Source: Neobacillus sp. DY30
GTDB lineage: Bacteria > Bacillota > Bacilli > Bacillales > Cytobacillaceae
Direction of reading: 5' to 3'
DNA: 64,000 nt
Assembly: GCF_030123065.1 (NCBI RefSeq)
Contig: NZ_CP126093.1
Span: forward strand, 748,001 to 812,000
The position numbers and the translations under genes are program-made. Below, piece after piece: positions 1-10,684 of this stretch. Every line of letters begins with the position of its first letter. Position 1 is the stretch's first letter. The notes under the pieces are model-generated. The model did not search any database and was not told the DNA's origin. It was given only the letters and a program-made list of their open reading frames with translations.

Positions 1-1
1 A

Positions 2-772
2 AGCGTGGTTTGGGATGCCCGTGGTATTTCAAAGATGTTCGGTTTAATTGGTGCTTGTTTGGCAATGTACCACGTTGCAAAGCCTGAAAACAAAGGCAAA
101 GTAAAGGCGATTTTAATTCCGGCTGCCGTTACATCTTTTATTGCTGGTGTGACTGAGCCAATTGAATTTTCATTCCTGTTTGTAGCACCATTGTTATTTG
201 TTGTTCATGCTGCTTTAAGCGGTTTAGGGATGGTAGCGTATCATCTATTGGATGTCCGAGCAATTGGTCCGAATGGAATGATTGATTTTCTATTGTTCAA
301 TGTACCGCTTGGAATTGAAAAAACACATTGGCCAATGTATATCTTAGTAGGATTATTCTCCTTTGCTGCTTACTATGTGGTTTTCCGCTTCCTAATTGTG
401 AAATTTAACTTTAAAACAATCGGAAGAGAAGATGAGGACGAAGAGACAAAATTATATTCGAAGAAAGATTATGAAAAGAAAAACAATAGAGTTACTGGGA
501 CTTCTGAATCACAGTCGAATAACGGAATTGCCCCAGTAATCGTCGATGCATTAGGCGGAGCAAGCAACATTAATACAGTTACAAACTGCTATACAAGACT
601 CCGTTTAACACTGGATAACCCTGAAAAGGTCAACGAAGAAGTATTGAAAAAAGAAACAGGTGCCAGTGGAGTCGTGATAAAAGATAAGAATGTACAGGTT
701 GTTTATGGCTTACAGGTAACGAACATTCGCAAAGCTGTCGACAGCTATTTGGGATTGTCAACGAACGAGTAG
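2..772 (+). CDS. malP: PTS alpha-glucoside (maltose-type) transporter EIICB, C-terminal part
   Basis: Membrane permease of the phosphotransferase system that imports and phosphorylates an alpha-glucoside, probably maltose. The reading frame is open at the window edge, so the N-terminal half is missing. What remains is the last part of EIIC, including the conserved TEPIEFSFLFVAP segment and further membrane helices, a charged linker (DEDEE, about residue 145), then an EIIB domain with the phosphorylation cysteine in NCYTRLRLTL. The order EIIC-EIIB without EIIA fits MalP/GlvC, which relies on a separate EIIA. It lies 45 bp upstream of a 6-phospho-alpha-glucosidase, which supports a maltose-type substrate. 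The exact sugar is inferred from the neighbour. Confidence 0.85.
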   Translation, partial: SVVWDARGISKMFGLIGACLAMYHVAKPENKGKVKAILIPAAVTSFIAGVTEPIEFSFLFVAPLLFVVHAALSGLGMVAYHLLDVRAIGPNGMIDFLLFNVPLGIEKTHWPMYILVGLFSFAAYYVVFRFLIVKFNFKTIGREDEDEETKLYSKKDYEKKNNRVTGTSESQSNNGIAPVIVDALGGASNINTVTNCYTRLRLTLDNPEKVNEEVLKKETGASGVVIKDKNVQVVYGLQVTNIRKAVDSYLGLSTNE

Positions 773-802
773 AAACGTGATGAATACAACAAAGAATACT
801 AG

Positions 803-2143
<1,341 letters not shown>

Positions 2144-2164
2144 CATTATAGATTTGAGTGAAAG

Positions 2165-2198
2165 GGCGAAAAAGCGAAGAGCTTTTCGCCTTTTCCTG
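2165..2198 (+). terminator. Intrinsic terminator after malA
   Basis: GGCGAAAAAGC and GCTTTTCGCC pair around a GAAGA loop with one bulged A, followed by TTTT. It closes the PTS/glucosidase operon. Confidence 0.85.
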
Positions 2199-2320
2199 CA
2201 AAATCTAGTGAACTTAAGCGAATAGTGCCTGGAACTGTTCGTATTTTTTATAGGCAAAATGTTTTTAATTCCCTTTTTAAACTATAATTAAATCAATCAA
2301 CAATCTAGAAAAGCGAGTGA

Positions 2321-3004
2321 ATGAGAATGGCAATATTAAAAAATGATTGGGCTCCTTTATTGGAGGAGGAGTTTGAAAAGCCGTATTACCAAGAATTAAG
2401 ACAAAAATTATTGATGGAATATCAAACAAAGGTCATTTATCCGGATAAAAATGATATTTTTAACGCGCTCCATTACACTTCCTATAAAGATACGAAAGTA
2501 GTGATTATCGGTCAGGATCCTTATCATGGGCCAGGACAAGCCCACGGGTTAAGTTTCTCTGTTAAACCAGGAGTGAGGATTCCTCCATCATTACGCAATA
2601 TTTATAAGGAGTTAAAGGATGATTTGGGGTGTTCTATTCCCAATCATGGATACCTGGTGGAATGGGCCAAGCAGGGGGTATTAATGCTGAATGCGGTGCT
2701 GACGGTCCAGGCTGGAAATGCAAACTCTCATAAAGGTCTAGGCTGGGAGTTGTTTACTAATAGAGTCATAGAAATTTTGAATCAAAGGGAGACACCAGTC
2801 ATATTTATCCTCTGGGGTAATTTCGCGCAGCAGAAACAACAATTGATTACTGCACCCCATCACTATATTATTAAATCTCCACACCCGAGCCCATTGTCTG
2901 CTCATAATGGCTTTTTTGGCAGCCGGCCGTTTTCTAAGGCTAATAGGTTTTTGAGGGAAATTGGGAGTAAGGAGATTGATTGGCAAATAAATAACTATAG
3001 ATAA
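2321..3004 (+). CDS. ung: Uracil-DNA glycosylase, family 1
   Basis: Excises uracil from DNA to start base-excision repair. About 225 residues, standard for family 1. The catalytic-water motif [10 protein letters not shown] is present (Asp near residue 66), as are the Phe-containing uracil pocket (GLSFSV), SIPNHG, and the C-terminal HPSPLS motif with the catalytic His. Two starts are possible, ATG 2321 and ATG 2327, both behind a weak GCGAGTG site. It stands alone between the maltose operon and the restriction-modification island. Confidence 0.95.
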   Translation: MRMAILKNDWAPLLEEEFEKPYYQELRQKLLMEYQTKVIYPDKNDIFNALHYTSYKDTKVVIIGQDPYHGPGQAHGLSFSVKPGVRIPPSLRNIYKELKDDLGCSIPNHGYLVEWAKQGVLMLNAVLTVQAGNANSHKGLGWELFTNRVIEILNQRETPVIFILWGNFAQQKQQLITAPHHYIIKSPHPSPLSAHNGFFGSRPFSKANRFLREIGSKEIDWQINNYR

Positions 3005-3297
3005 AGGTATTGTAAAAAATAATTATACAGTAAGATTATACATCATCTTCCTGACTAATCAGAACCTATTGAAAGTCTTATTGAAAAGGGATATAGAAAT
3101 TCCACAGAGGTTCTTCCAAGTATTTTCCATAAACTTATTCTCGATAAGTATTAAATCCTTTTATTTAATAGCATATAATATAAAAAGTTAGATATTTTTC
3201 TAAACACAATTAAGTTATACTAAAATAGAAGGGAACGAGTGTTTGATTTATTTGTATTCTTCCCTAAAATATTATTACAGAAGGTTTGTGAATAAGT
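3005..3297. other. AT-rich intergenic leader before the R-M operon
   Basis: No gene seen. The stretch is very AT-rich from about 3150 on and should contain the promoter of the methyltransferase operon. No controller-protein box or clear promoter could be assigned by eye. Confidence 0.5.
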
Positions 3298-4347
3298 ATG
3301 AAGGCTATTTCCTTATTTTCAAGTGCCGGAATAGGAGAAATATATTTTAAGGAGTTAGGAATTAAGATTTTTGCTGCAAACGAATTGGTCAAAAGGCGTG
3401 CAGATTTATATAGAAATGTGCATCACGATACCAAAATGGTACAAGGAAATATCTTAGAAAAAGACGTTTTTGACCAAGTTATAAATACTTCTGACGAAAA
3501 AATTGATTTTTTGCTCGCTTCGCCTCCATGCCAAGGGATGAGTATAGCTGGAAAAAACAGAAATGTAAATGACTTTGCGAAGGATGAAAGGAATTTCTTA
3601 GTTTATAAAGTAATTGAAGCTATTCATATTTTGAAGCCGACATATGTTCTGATTGAAAATGTTCCCGCTCTTTTAAAACTGTTAATTTTATATGAAGGAA
3701 ACCTTGTAACCGTTCCAAATGCTTTATCCAAAACATTTAGCGGGTTCTACAATATTGAAGCCGAAGTTGTTGATGCTGCTGAACTGGGGGTGCCTCAAAA
3801 TAGGAAAAGGGCTATAATAAAAATGTTTAAAAAAGGTACAAGCTGGCCTTGGCCAGCAACTGAAAGAAAAATCAATGTTAGAGAAGCAATTGGATATCTT
3901 CCTAGTTTAGAATCCGGTGAATCTTCCAATATAAAATGGCACTTTGCTAGAAAACATGATCCTAGGCATATTTTGTGGATGAAACATACTCCCACTGGTA
4001 AATCTGCATTTGAAAATAAAGTGTATTTCCCAAAAAAAGAAAATGGGGAGAAAATATCCGGTTATAATACAACATATAGAAGGATGGAATGGGATGAACC
4101 TGCACCAACAATAACATTGAGAAATGATGCGATTAGCTCCCAAAGAAATGTCCATCCAGGAAGAAAATTGAATGATGGCACTTATTCTGATGCGCGGGTC
4201 CTCACCCCTTTAGAATTAATGATTTTAAATTCTATGCCAAGTGATTGGGCCATTCCGGATGATACTCCCGAAGTGCTAGTAAGGCAATGTATCGGAGAAT
4301 CAATTCCACCATTAATGTTAAAAAAGATTGTAGGAGAAATAAAATGA
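3298..4347 (+). CDS. DNA (cytosine-5) methyltransferase, first of a tandem pair
   Basis: Methylates cytosine at C5 within the host copy of the recognition site. 349 residues. Motif I is the variant LFSSAGIGE, motif IV is SPPCQGMS with the catalytic Cys, motif VI is ENVP, motif VIII is QNRKRAIIK, and the motif X region is IGESIPPLML. The next gene is a paralogue: the last third of both proteins shares HTPTGKSA, YxPKKENGExISG, NVHPGRKLxDGTYSDARVLT and GESIPPLML. The stop overlaps the next ATG (ATGA at 4344-4347), implying translational coupling. Two methyltransferases for one endonuclease suggest a non-palindromic target, with each enzyme protecting one strand. The recognition sequence cannot be read from the protein. 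Confidence 0.93.
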   Translation: MKAISLFSSAGIGEIYFKELGIKIFAANELVKRRADLYRNVHHDTKMVQGNILEKDVFDQVINTSDEKIDFLLASPPCQGMSIAGKNRNVNDFAKDERNFLVYKVIEAIHILKPTYVLIENVPALLKLLILYEGNLVTVPNALSKTFSGFYNIEAEVVDAAELGVPQNRKRAIIKMFKKGTSWPWPATERKINVREAIGYLPSLESGESSNIKWHFARKHDPRHILWMKHTPTGKSAFENKVYFPKKENGEKISGYNTTYRRMEWDEPAPTITLRNDAISSQRNVHPGRKLNDGTYSDARVLTPLELMILNSMPSDWAIPDDTPEVLVRQCIGESIPPLMLKKIVGEIK

Positions 4348-5465
4348 AAAAAATAAAGGCAATATCATTATTTTCAAGCGCTGGCATCGGAGAGTTATTA
4401 CTAGACAATATTGGAATTGAGGTTATTGCTGCAAATGAATTAATTCCTAAGAGAGCAGAATGTTATAAACACTTTTACCCTAATACCGACGTAATAGTAG
4501 GGGATATTAAAAACCCAGAGGTTAAAAGTAAAATAAAATCATATTTAAGTGATGACGTTAAGCTTTTACTGGCAACACCTCCATGCCAAGGGCTAAGTAC
4601 ACTAGGAAAAAACAAAATTCAAAGCCATTACCAGGATGATGAAAGAAATTATTTAATTTTTGACATTTTCGATATAATGGATGAAGGGTATTTCGATTAT
4701 ATATTAATTGAAAATGTTGAGAAATTCCTTAATATGTACTTTCCATACAATGGAGAGTATTTACGACTTGAACAAATACTGAGAGAAAGATATTCTTTGC
4801 ATTACGATATAGAAGCTGTGGTATTGAATGCCAAAGATTATGGTATTTCTCAAACTAGACCAAGAGCAATAATCAAATTATGCAAAAAGGGCTTATCGTG
4901 GGAGTTGCCGGAAATTGAGCCGGAGATTCCTTTGCAAGATGCAATAGGACATTTACCTAGTTTAGAGGCTGGTGAAAAGTCTAATATTCCATGGCATGAG
5001 GCTAAGCCTCATAATGAAAGAGCAATACTAGCATTAAAACATACACCTACAGGAAAAAGTGCTTTGAAAAATGAAATATATTATCCCAAAAAAGAAAATG
5101 GTGAAAGGATATCTGGTTTTCATAACACTTTTAAAAGAATGCGATGGGACCAACCAGCTCATGCTAGAACAACATATTGTGGAAGCATTAGCTCACACAA
5201 TAATGTTCACCCAGGTCGGAAGTTGGAAGATGGTACATACTCTGATGCTAGAGTATTAACATTGTTAGAAACTTTCATCGTATCTTCTATACCTACAGAT
5301 ATAACATTTCCAAGTAATGCTACAGATAACTTCATTCGTACAGTCATAGGAGAATCAATTCCACCATTAATGTTAATGAAAATTTTAAAGCAGATACAAC
5401 AAGGAGGAACTAAAGTTGACTTACAGAATAGAAGAAAAGAAATGGATCCTCAAAAGGCATACTAG
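4344..5465 (+). CDS. DNA (cytosine-5) methyltransferase, second of a tandem pair
   Basis: Paralogue of the preceding enzyme, 373 residues from the ATG at 4344 (MKKIKAISLFSSAG). Motif IV reads TPPCQGLS, motif VI ENVE, motif VIII QTRPRAIIK, and the C-terminal motif GESIPPLMLMKI. I reject a longer upstream start because it would run inside the previous gene, whereas 4344 gives the ATGA overlap typical of coupled genes. Its last 50 bp overlap the endonuclease start, so the three genes are almost certainly one transcript. It probably modifies the other strand of an asymmetric site. Confidence 0.93.
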   Translation: MKKIKAISLFSSAGIGELLLDNIGIEVIAANELIPKRAECYKHFYPNTDVIVGDIKNPEVKSKIKSYLSDDVKLLLATPPCQGLSTLGKNKIQSHYQDDERNYLIFDIFDIMDEGYFDYILIENVEKFLNMYFPYNGEYLRLEQILRERYSLHYDIEAVVLNAKDYGISQTRPRAIIKLCKKGLSWELPEIEPEIPLQDAIGHLPSLEAGEKSNIPWHEAKPHNERAILALKHTPTGKSALKNEIYYPKKENGERISGFHNTFKRMRWDQPAHARTTYCGSISSHNNVHPGRKLEDGTYSDARVLTLLETFIVSSIPTDITFPSNATDNFIRTVIGESIPPLMLMKILKQIQQGGTKVDLQNRRKEMDPQKAY

Positions 5466-6876
5466 TAATGTTGATTTACTTAAAGCGGTTGCTGTTAACC
5501 TTAAAAGTCATACAAAAACAGAAATTTCAGAGGGGAAGAAGGCTCAGCTCCTCCAAAAACTTAAAGAACTTGATTACTATAAGGAACGAAATCCCGAAAT
5601 GCCACTAGATGCAATAAATCATAGAATAGGTACTTTGGCTTATTTTATGTTTGGGTATAAGGATACAATTGATGGTAAACAAAGGTTTATGTATAGTCCA
5701 TTGGGGAATCTTTTTCTTAAACATATTGCTGATGAAAGAAAACTAAAAAAAATCTTCCTTACCATGTTATGGGCAATACAGTACCCGCATCCTCATGATG
5801 GAACAGATAAAGTGTTTAAGCTGTTCCCCTTCAGATTGATATTTAAATTATTAACTGATGAAAGGCTAGAGTATAAGTTGCATGCTTTTGAGGTGGCATA
5901 TCACGTTGTATTTGCACAAGAGATGAATGATAAAAAGTATGATGAGTTGGTGAATGAAATATTAAAACTTCGCCAAATGACAAATGAAGAATTAATCCCT
6001 ATGTTCCATGAAAAAGAGCATGTTTTGGTAAATGCAGTTTATGAGTGGGATTATTATTATCGTAGACTTTTTAAGAATATGGGGATATTTGAGGCGCATG
6101 ATGGGGAATTGATATGTAAGTTGCGCCAAGGCAAAAGCACACATAGAAGAGTAACCAGGAACTTTGTTACAATCCCGTCTGAGCTAATGGAGTATTGTTT
6201 AAAGCTAATGGAAAAATATCCTTTTGACGAAGAGCCCTTACCACTGGATGATGAGGGAAGACTTGGAATTGAAGTTACAAAAGAGATATATAGCTTCTAC
6301 CCTAGACTCTTACTTAAAGAAATTGGAGAATTAGACATTGAAGGTGGTTACTTAACTGATTTACTTGAGCTTCCTAGATTAATAGATGAATATTCTAATA
6401 ATATTGATGGTGAACAAGCCTACCTCTTCGAAAATGTACTGGTTGAAGGGTTTAATATGTTTATGAATGTCGATGCTAGGAAAATTGGAGGGGCTGGTAA
6501 CACAGATATTGAATGTTTATATCGCACTGAAGGAATGAAATTTGCAGTTGAAACTAAATCAACAAAGAATAAATTAACCAACATTAATGCAGGTAGGCTA
6601 AGGAGTCATCGGTTGAAAATTGGTGGAAAATATACAATCGTAATTACACCGAGATATGTCCCTGCTGTTAAAGGCGACATTTTAGGTACTGATAATGTAA
6701 TTCTTACTGCAGGTACCTTTTCAGAATTTTTATATAACTGTATACACCATGGTCTTAGGGAAATAGATTACGCGGATTTTGATACAATAATAAAAGAAAA
6801 TCTAGGAACTGATATTAGCCGGAAAATTTCTGATTTTACAATTGAAAAATTCTCTGCAATATCAAGTGTAAAATAA
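5416..6876 (+). CDS. Type II restriction endonuclease, PD-(D/E)XK type
   Basis: Likely the cutting partner of the two methyltransferases. 486 residues from a TTG start with AAGGAGG at 5400-5406. No clear family name was recognised, but the C-terminal half has the nuclease signature: GGAGNTDIEC supplies the metal-binding Asp and FAVETKST the E-x-K, 15 or so residues later. The N-terminal half is charged and helical and may recognise DNA. The start lies inside the methyltransferase gene, coupling expression. Type IIS enzymes with paired C5 methyltransferases are known, so cleavage outside the site is plausible but unproven. Confidence 0.75.
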   Translation: MTYRIEEKKWILKRHTSNVDLLKAVAVNLKSHTKTEISEGKKAQLLQKLKELDYYKERNPEMPLDAINHRIGTLAYFMFGYKDTIDGKQRFMYSPLGNLFLKHIADERKLKKIFLTMLWAIQYPHPHDGTDKVFKLFPFRLIFKLLTDERLEYKLHAFEVAYHVVFAQEMNDKKYDELVNEILKLRQMTNEELIPMFHEKEHVLVNAVYEWDYYYRRLFKNMGIFEAHDGELICKLRQGKSTHRRVTRNFVTIPSELMEYCLKLMEKYPFDEEPLPLDDEGRLGIEVTKEIYSFYPRLLLKEIGELDIEGGYLTDLLELPRLIDEYSNNIDGEQAYLFENVLVEGFNMFMNVDARKIGGAGNTDIECLYRTEGMKFAVETKSTKNKLTNINAGRLRSHRLKIGGKYTIVITPRYVPAVKGDILGTDNVILTAGTFSEFLYNCIHHGLREIDYADFDTIIKENLGTDISRKISDFTIEKFSAISSVK

Positions 6877-6920
6877 CTCTCGATTTAAAATTAAATAATT
6901 CATAATGAAGGAGGGTTTAG

Positions 6921-7175
6921 ATGGAACTAGAACTATTTAAGTTATGGCTTAAAGAAAGCAAAGGAATGCAGGAAGCTTCGGCAAAAGATGTGGTTTCGAG
7001 AATAAGACGTGCCTTAAAAATAACTGAGATTAATTTTGAGAAGACTAACGAAGAATCCATAAGTGAACTAGTTAATAGTCCGGAATTTAATGAATTAAGT
7101 GTCTTTGTCCAATCCCAACTTAAGCGGGCAATTACCTTGTATCAGGAGTTTATGTTAGATAATTCAAAAATGTAG
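6921..7175 (+). CDS. Small protein resembling a SAM-like core-binding domain
   Basis: 84 residues behind a good GAAGGAGG site at about 6907. The pattern FKLWLKESKG, then SAKDVVSRIRRALK, is like the N-terminal core-binding domain of tyrosine recombinases, but the catalytic domain is absent and no remnant follows. It is the last gene of the R-M operon, 44 bp after the endonuclease. It may bind DNA as an accessory or control subunit, or be a recombinase fragment. Its fixed position at the end of the operon favours an accessory role. The function is inferred only. Confidence 0.55.
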   Translation: MELELFKLWLKESKGMQEASAKDVVSRIRRALKITEINFEKTNEESISELVNSPEFNELSVFVQSQLKRAITLYQEFMLDNSKM

Positions 7176-7219
7176 TTAATGTAAACTTAACCTGTGTCTC
7201 AGCAGTGTGTTGCAAGATA

Positions 7220-7239
7220 CACTCCACACATGTGGAGTG
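7220..7239. repeat. Short perfect inverted repeat between converging genes
   Basis: CACTCCACA and TGTGGAGTG are separated by two bases. The loop is too short for a good RNA hairpin and no T-run follows, so it looks more like a protein-binding palindrome than a terminator. Confidence 0.5.
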
Positions 7240-7289
7240 CTGTTCACTACTAGTTTTAAAATAATTAAGATGAGGCCGTGTGTAAAAGA

Positions 7290-7320
7290 AATCTCCCTGC
7301 TTAGCAGAGAGATTTTTTTT
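7290..7320. terminator. Terminator of the R-M operon, probably bidirectional
   Basis: AATCTCcCTGC pairs with GCAGaGAGATT around TTA, followed by eight Ts on the plus strand. It lies between the R-M operon and the converging HEPN-like gene. Confidence 0.8.
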
Positions 7321-7351
7321 GAAGTATGGTATACTTTTGCACATACTGATA

Positions 7352-8779
7352 TTAATTAAAAGCTTTGGTTATATCTCTAAAACCTTTCGTCTTTGTTACA
7401 TTTGATACATTTGCAGCATTTTCAATTAGAAAAGTTATAACTTCCTGCACCCTTAAACTTAATAAATCCGCGTTTATATTTTGAAGAAGACTAACTAACT
7501 GCTGCTGACAGTTTTTGATGCCTAGCCTAGATTGAATTTCTACGGTTTCTAATAATTTTATTAGAATTATGATTTGATCACTACTTAGTAAGTTAATAAA
7601 AGTATCATAAAGTGGTTTTGCACCAGGGGAAACCCCCATATTATAGCTTACACCATTACCTATTCGACACACTAAGATAGCTTGAATTAATTTTTCCTGT
7701 CTATCACTAGGAATATCTGTGGGTGTCTTTATATAGGATAATAATTCTCTAGCAACTGGCACTTCATGATAAAAATTATCCCACGAATAATGAACACTAA
7801 GAAGTTTTTCAACTAAATCATTGATAATTAAACTTCTCGTGCTCAAGGTTTTATACATATTACCATCGCACTTTTCAAAAAACCTATTACCTAAATTAAA
7901 TGCTTCACTATTCAAATTAACATTAAATTGGTCAAGTTTAACTCCTAAATCAAACTTAACATTATCACTACTACAATCCCAAGCAATAGGTGCTAATGCT
8001 AATATATTTTGCTGAACAATATTTCCAGTTTTAGGACTTACAAAAATACTAAATAAGGTTCTTAATAAATTATCAGTAATACTACTGGAAAGTTCCTTAA
8101 TGGATTCTTTTATTTGTGATAATGCTAATCCACCAATTAATTCTGTAGATCTTTTAAGGTTTATAATGAGCTGTTGTACAAAAATTGCCGCAGTAGAAGG
8201 TTGATCGCTAATTACCTCTTGTACACAAGTTTGTAGCCACCCAAGAAGTTCAAAAGAACCTATTGAGTAGTTATTCGGATGAGAAGCGCCAATATCATTA
8301 CGCATTGTTAAGATGTATGTAAGTTTTGTGTGTAACAAATCTGATATTATTTCTAGCTTTCTACACGTATCAAGCAGAGTTTGGTCTTTGACCCCTTTCA
8401 GGTCTTCTTCAGTCTGATATAATTCTCTAACTTTTTCCCCTATTGCAGCATCAAAGAAAATATCTATTCCATATATACAAATTTTATTTCTTAGAGAAAC
8501 AATGACTTCATTCCATACAAAATTGAGTGAAGCATCAAATAAACCTATAGCACAACCCGCAACAAATTTAGAAAGATAAGTAGCATTTTGTTTATTTTCA
8601 ATGCTCATTCGATTAATTACTATAGGTAGGTTAGTTAGGATTAATTCTCGTTCAGTGGTATCAGCTATAACTCCAGAAGTTGGTAAACCTAAACCTTCTA
8701 AATATTGTTCAAAACTATTAAAGCCGTTTGATATTTCCCCTTGGGCTTTTCTTATAATCAAGTCGTTATCTTTTCCCAT
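7352..8779 (-). CDS. Putative HEPN-type abortive-infection protein
   Basis: 475 residues, predicted soluble and largely helical. No named family was recognised with certainty. The key feature is MRNDIGASHPN (about residue 180), which fits the HEPN RNase motif R-N-x(5)-H and resembles the RN..G..H motif of the C-terminal Abi domain. HEPN proteins in defence islands usually cut RNA after infection, so a toxic RNase acting as second-line defence is plausible. The start at 8779 (MGKDNDLI) is chosen for the AAAGGAG site 10 bases upstream; an in-frame ATG 36 bp earlier lacks one. It converges on the R-M operon. Confidence 0.6.
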   Translation of the reverse strand: MGKDNDLIIRKAQGEISNGFNSFEQYLEGLGLPTSGVIADTTERELILTNLPIVINRMSIENKQNATYLSKFVAGCAIGLFDASLNFVWNEVIVSLRNKICIYGIDIFFDAAIGEKVRELYQTEEDLKGVKDQTLLDTCRKLEIISDLLHTKLTYILTMRNDIGASHPNNYSIGSFELLGWLQTCVQEVISDQPSTAAIFVQQLIINLKRSTELIGGLALSQIKESIKELSSSITDNLLRTLFSIFVSPKTGNIVQQNILALAPIAWDCSSDNVKFDLGVKLDQFNVNLNSEAFNLGNRFFEKCDGNMYKTLSTRSLIINDLVEKLLSVHYSWDNFYHEVPVARELLSYIKTPTDIPSDRQEKLIQAILVCRIGNGVSYNMGVSPGAKPLYDTFINLLSSDQIIILIKLLETVEIQSRLGIKNCQQQLVSLLQNINADLLSLRVQEVITFLIENAANVSNVTKTKGFRDITKAFN

Positions 8780-8955
8780 CTTTGTGTTTCTCCTTTTTTT
8801 AACATTTTCCCACAATTCAAATTTATCAGGAATAAAGTAATAAATAAAGAATTATTTGGAAATTTTTATTATCCTCTTGAATAAGAATTTGTTATAATAA
8901 AAATAAAAACATACGTTCTGCTTGATTGTTTTTTACGAGACGGGAGGTACTACTA

Positions 8956-9348
8956 TTGATTGAACTAAACATAAAGCAAAAAAGATTTGCCGATTATTAT
9001 ATTGAAACCGGCAATGCTACTGCAAGTTATTTAAGAGCGGGATATGAAGCCGAAGGAAATGCTGCAGAAGTAAATGCAAGCCGACTGCTCAGGAATGCTA
9101 AGGTTTTGGAATATATAAAGGAGCGGAATGAAAAATTGGATCTGGAATTTATTGCGGATATTACGGAAACAAAGCGGTTTTGGACAGGAATTATGCGTGA
9201 TGAAAATGCTGATATTAAGGATCGGTTGAAGGCATCAGAATATATTGCAAAAACGAACGGTGCTTTTGTTGAGAAAAAGGAATTACAAGGTTCTTTTAAC
9301 AATAAGATAGAGTTTGGATTTGTTGATCCAACTGTTTCAGAGGCTTAA
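8956..9348 (+). CDS. Phage terminase small subunit-like protein, orphan
   Basis: 130 residues from a TTG at 8956 behind CGGGAGG. The N-terminus (LNIKQKRFADYYIETGNATASYLRAGY) and the following segment with NASRLLRNAKVLEYIKERN match the terminase small subunit family that recognises phage DNA for packaging. No large terminase, portal or capsid gene lies nearby, so this is either a prophage remnant or a domesticated DNA-binding protein. The frame is intact. Confidence 0.8.
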   Translation: MIELNIKQKRFADYYIETGNATASYLRAGYEAEGNAAEVNASRLLRNAKVLEYIKERNEKLDLEFIADITETKRFWTGIMRDENADIKDRLKASEYIAKTNGAFVEKKELQGSFNNKIEFGFVDPTVSEA

Positions 9349-9562
9349 TAAATTATACTGCTTTAAGTAATGGAGAGAAGTACAGTCATAATGATTGCAT
9401 TTCTCTTTATTTTTTTTGTAATAATTATTGCTGCTAAAGTCCTATGCCGTGATACAATTATAGTTGGAATATTAATGTAAGAGGGCAAGTGAAAAATGAA
9501 TCGACTAAAACAAAAAAATCAGTCCTTTAGGTAACTGGGCTTTGAAGTAGGGAGGAAACTTT

Positions 9563-10684
9563 ATGGGTTTTGGGTTTAGAAAGAGCTTTAAAATTGCTCC
9601 TGGAGTTCGTTTAAACGTAAGTAGTCGAGGGGTTGGGGCAAGTGTAGGAGTCAAAGGATTAAGGCACTCTGTGAACTCAAGAGGTCAAAGTAGGACTACG
9701 GTTTCTTTGCCTGGAACTGGTCTTTCCTATACTTCCACTTCCGGTGGGAGAAGCGGTAATAGAGGGAATAGGAACTATAGAACAGCTTCATATCAGCGAC
9801 AAGCGGAATTGAATCGATTGCAAAAAGAAAGAGAAAAGTTGCAAGAACTGCAACGAAATCAATTAGAAGTCGAGTTGTATGAAAATAGACTAAATATGAT
9901 TAAGTCGATTCATAAAGAGTGTGATGATTTTGTTGATTGGCTGGACATTAAAAATACAGAACCTCCATTCTTAAAAGGGCACCCTGGACCTTTAGAAAAA
10001 CAAGCCTTACAGGAACTTCAAAATTATAGACCTGGTTTTATGGCAAAAGTCTTTAATCAAGAAGAAAAGCGTATAGAGGAGCTCAGAAATAAGGTCTTAG
10101 AAGCCCGTAAGAAAGACGAGGAAGAATATCAAGAATGGAGTGTATTGACAGAAATAGCAACGAAGTTATTGAATGGGGATTTGGAAACGTATTTTGAAGT
10201 AATAAAGGATTTCGCTCCTCTAGATGATCTAAGTGATTTTGGAAGTGGGTTTGAGTTTTTTCTTGAAGAACCCCATACTATGGAAGTGGAATTTGATGTA
10301 CAAACCCAAAATGTTGTACCTTCAGAAATGAAAACTCTAACCAGTACAGGAAAAGTATCCGTCAAAAATATGCCTATCTCCAAATATTACGATATTCAAC
10401 AGGATTACGTCTGCAGTTGTGTACTTAGAATAGCAAGAGATATGTTAGCTTTATTGCCGTTAGATACTATTATAATCCACGCTTTGGATTCCCAATTAAA
10501 TACGTCTACTGGGTATCATGAAAAAATAGTAGTATTATCGGTGAAAATCCATAGGTATACGCTTAACCAATTAAATTTTGATACTATTGATTGCTCAGAT
10601 TCAATGGCTAATTTTGAACATAAAATGAATTTTCGTAAAACTAAGGGTTTCGCTCCGGTAGAAAAGATACAAATAAATTCTTAA
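9563..10684 (+). CDS. DUF4236 domain protein
   Basis: 373 residues. The first ~60 residues (MGFGFRKSFKIAPGVRLNVS, then GVGASVGVKGLRHS and SLPGTGLSYT) are a textbook DUF4236 domain, whose function is not known. A Gln/Glu/Arg-rich coiled coil follows (residues ~75-115), then a long charged region. The C-terminal part (~200-373) has the look of an adaptor or scaffold, but I recognise no catalytic motif. The start is supported by GGGAGG at 9551. It stands between the orphan terminase and a converging Excalibur protein. Confidence 0.75.
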   Translation: MGFGFRKSFKIAPGVRLNVSSRGVGASVGVKGLRHSVNSRGQSRTTVSLPGTGLSYTSTSGGRSGNRGNRNYRTASYQRQAELNRLQKEREKLQELQRNQLEVELYENRLNMIKSIHKECDDFVDWLDIKNTEPPFLKGHPGPLEKQALQELQNYRPGFMAKVFNQEEKRIEELRNKVLEARKKDEEEYQEWSVLTEIATKLLNGDLETYFEVIKDFAPLDDLSDFGSGFEFFLEEPHTMEVEFDVQTQNVVPSEMKTLTSTGKVSVKNMPISKYYDIQQDYVCSCVLRIARDMLALLPLDTIIIHALDSQLNTSTGYHEKIVVLSVKIHRYTLNQLNFDTIDCSDSMANFEHKMNFRKTKGFAPVEKIQINS

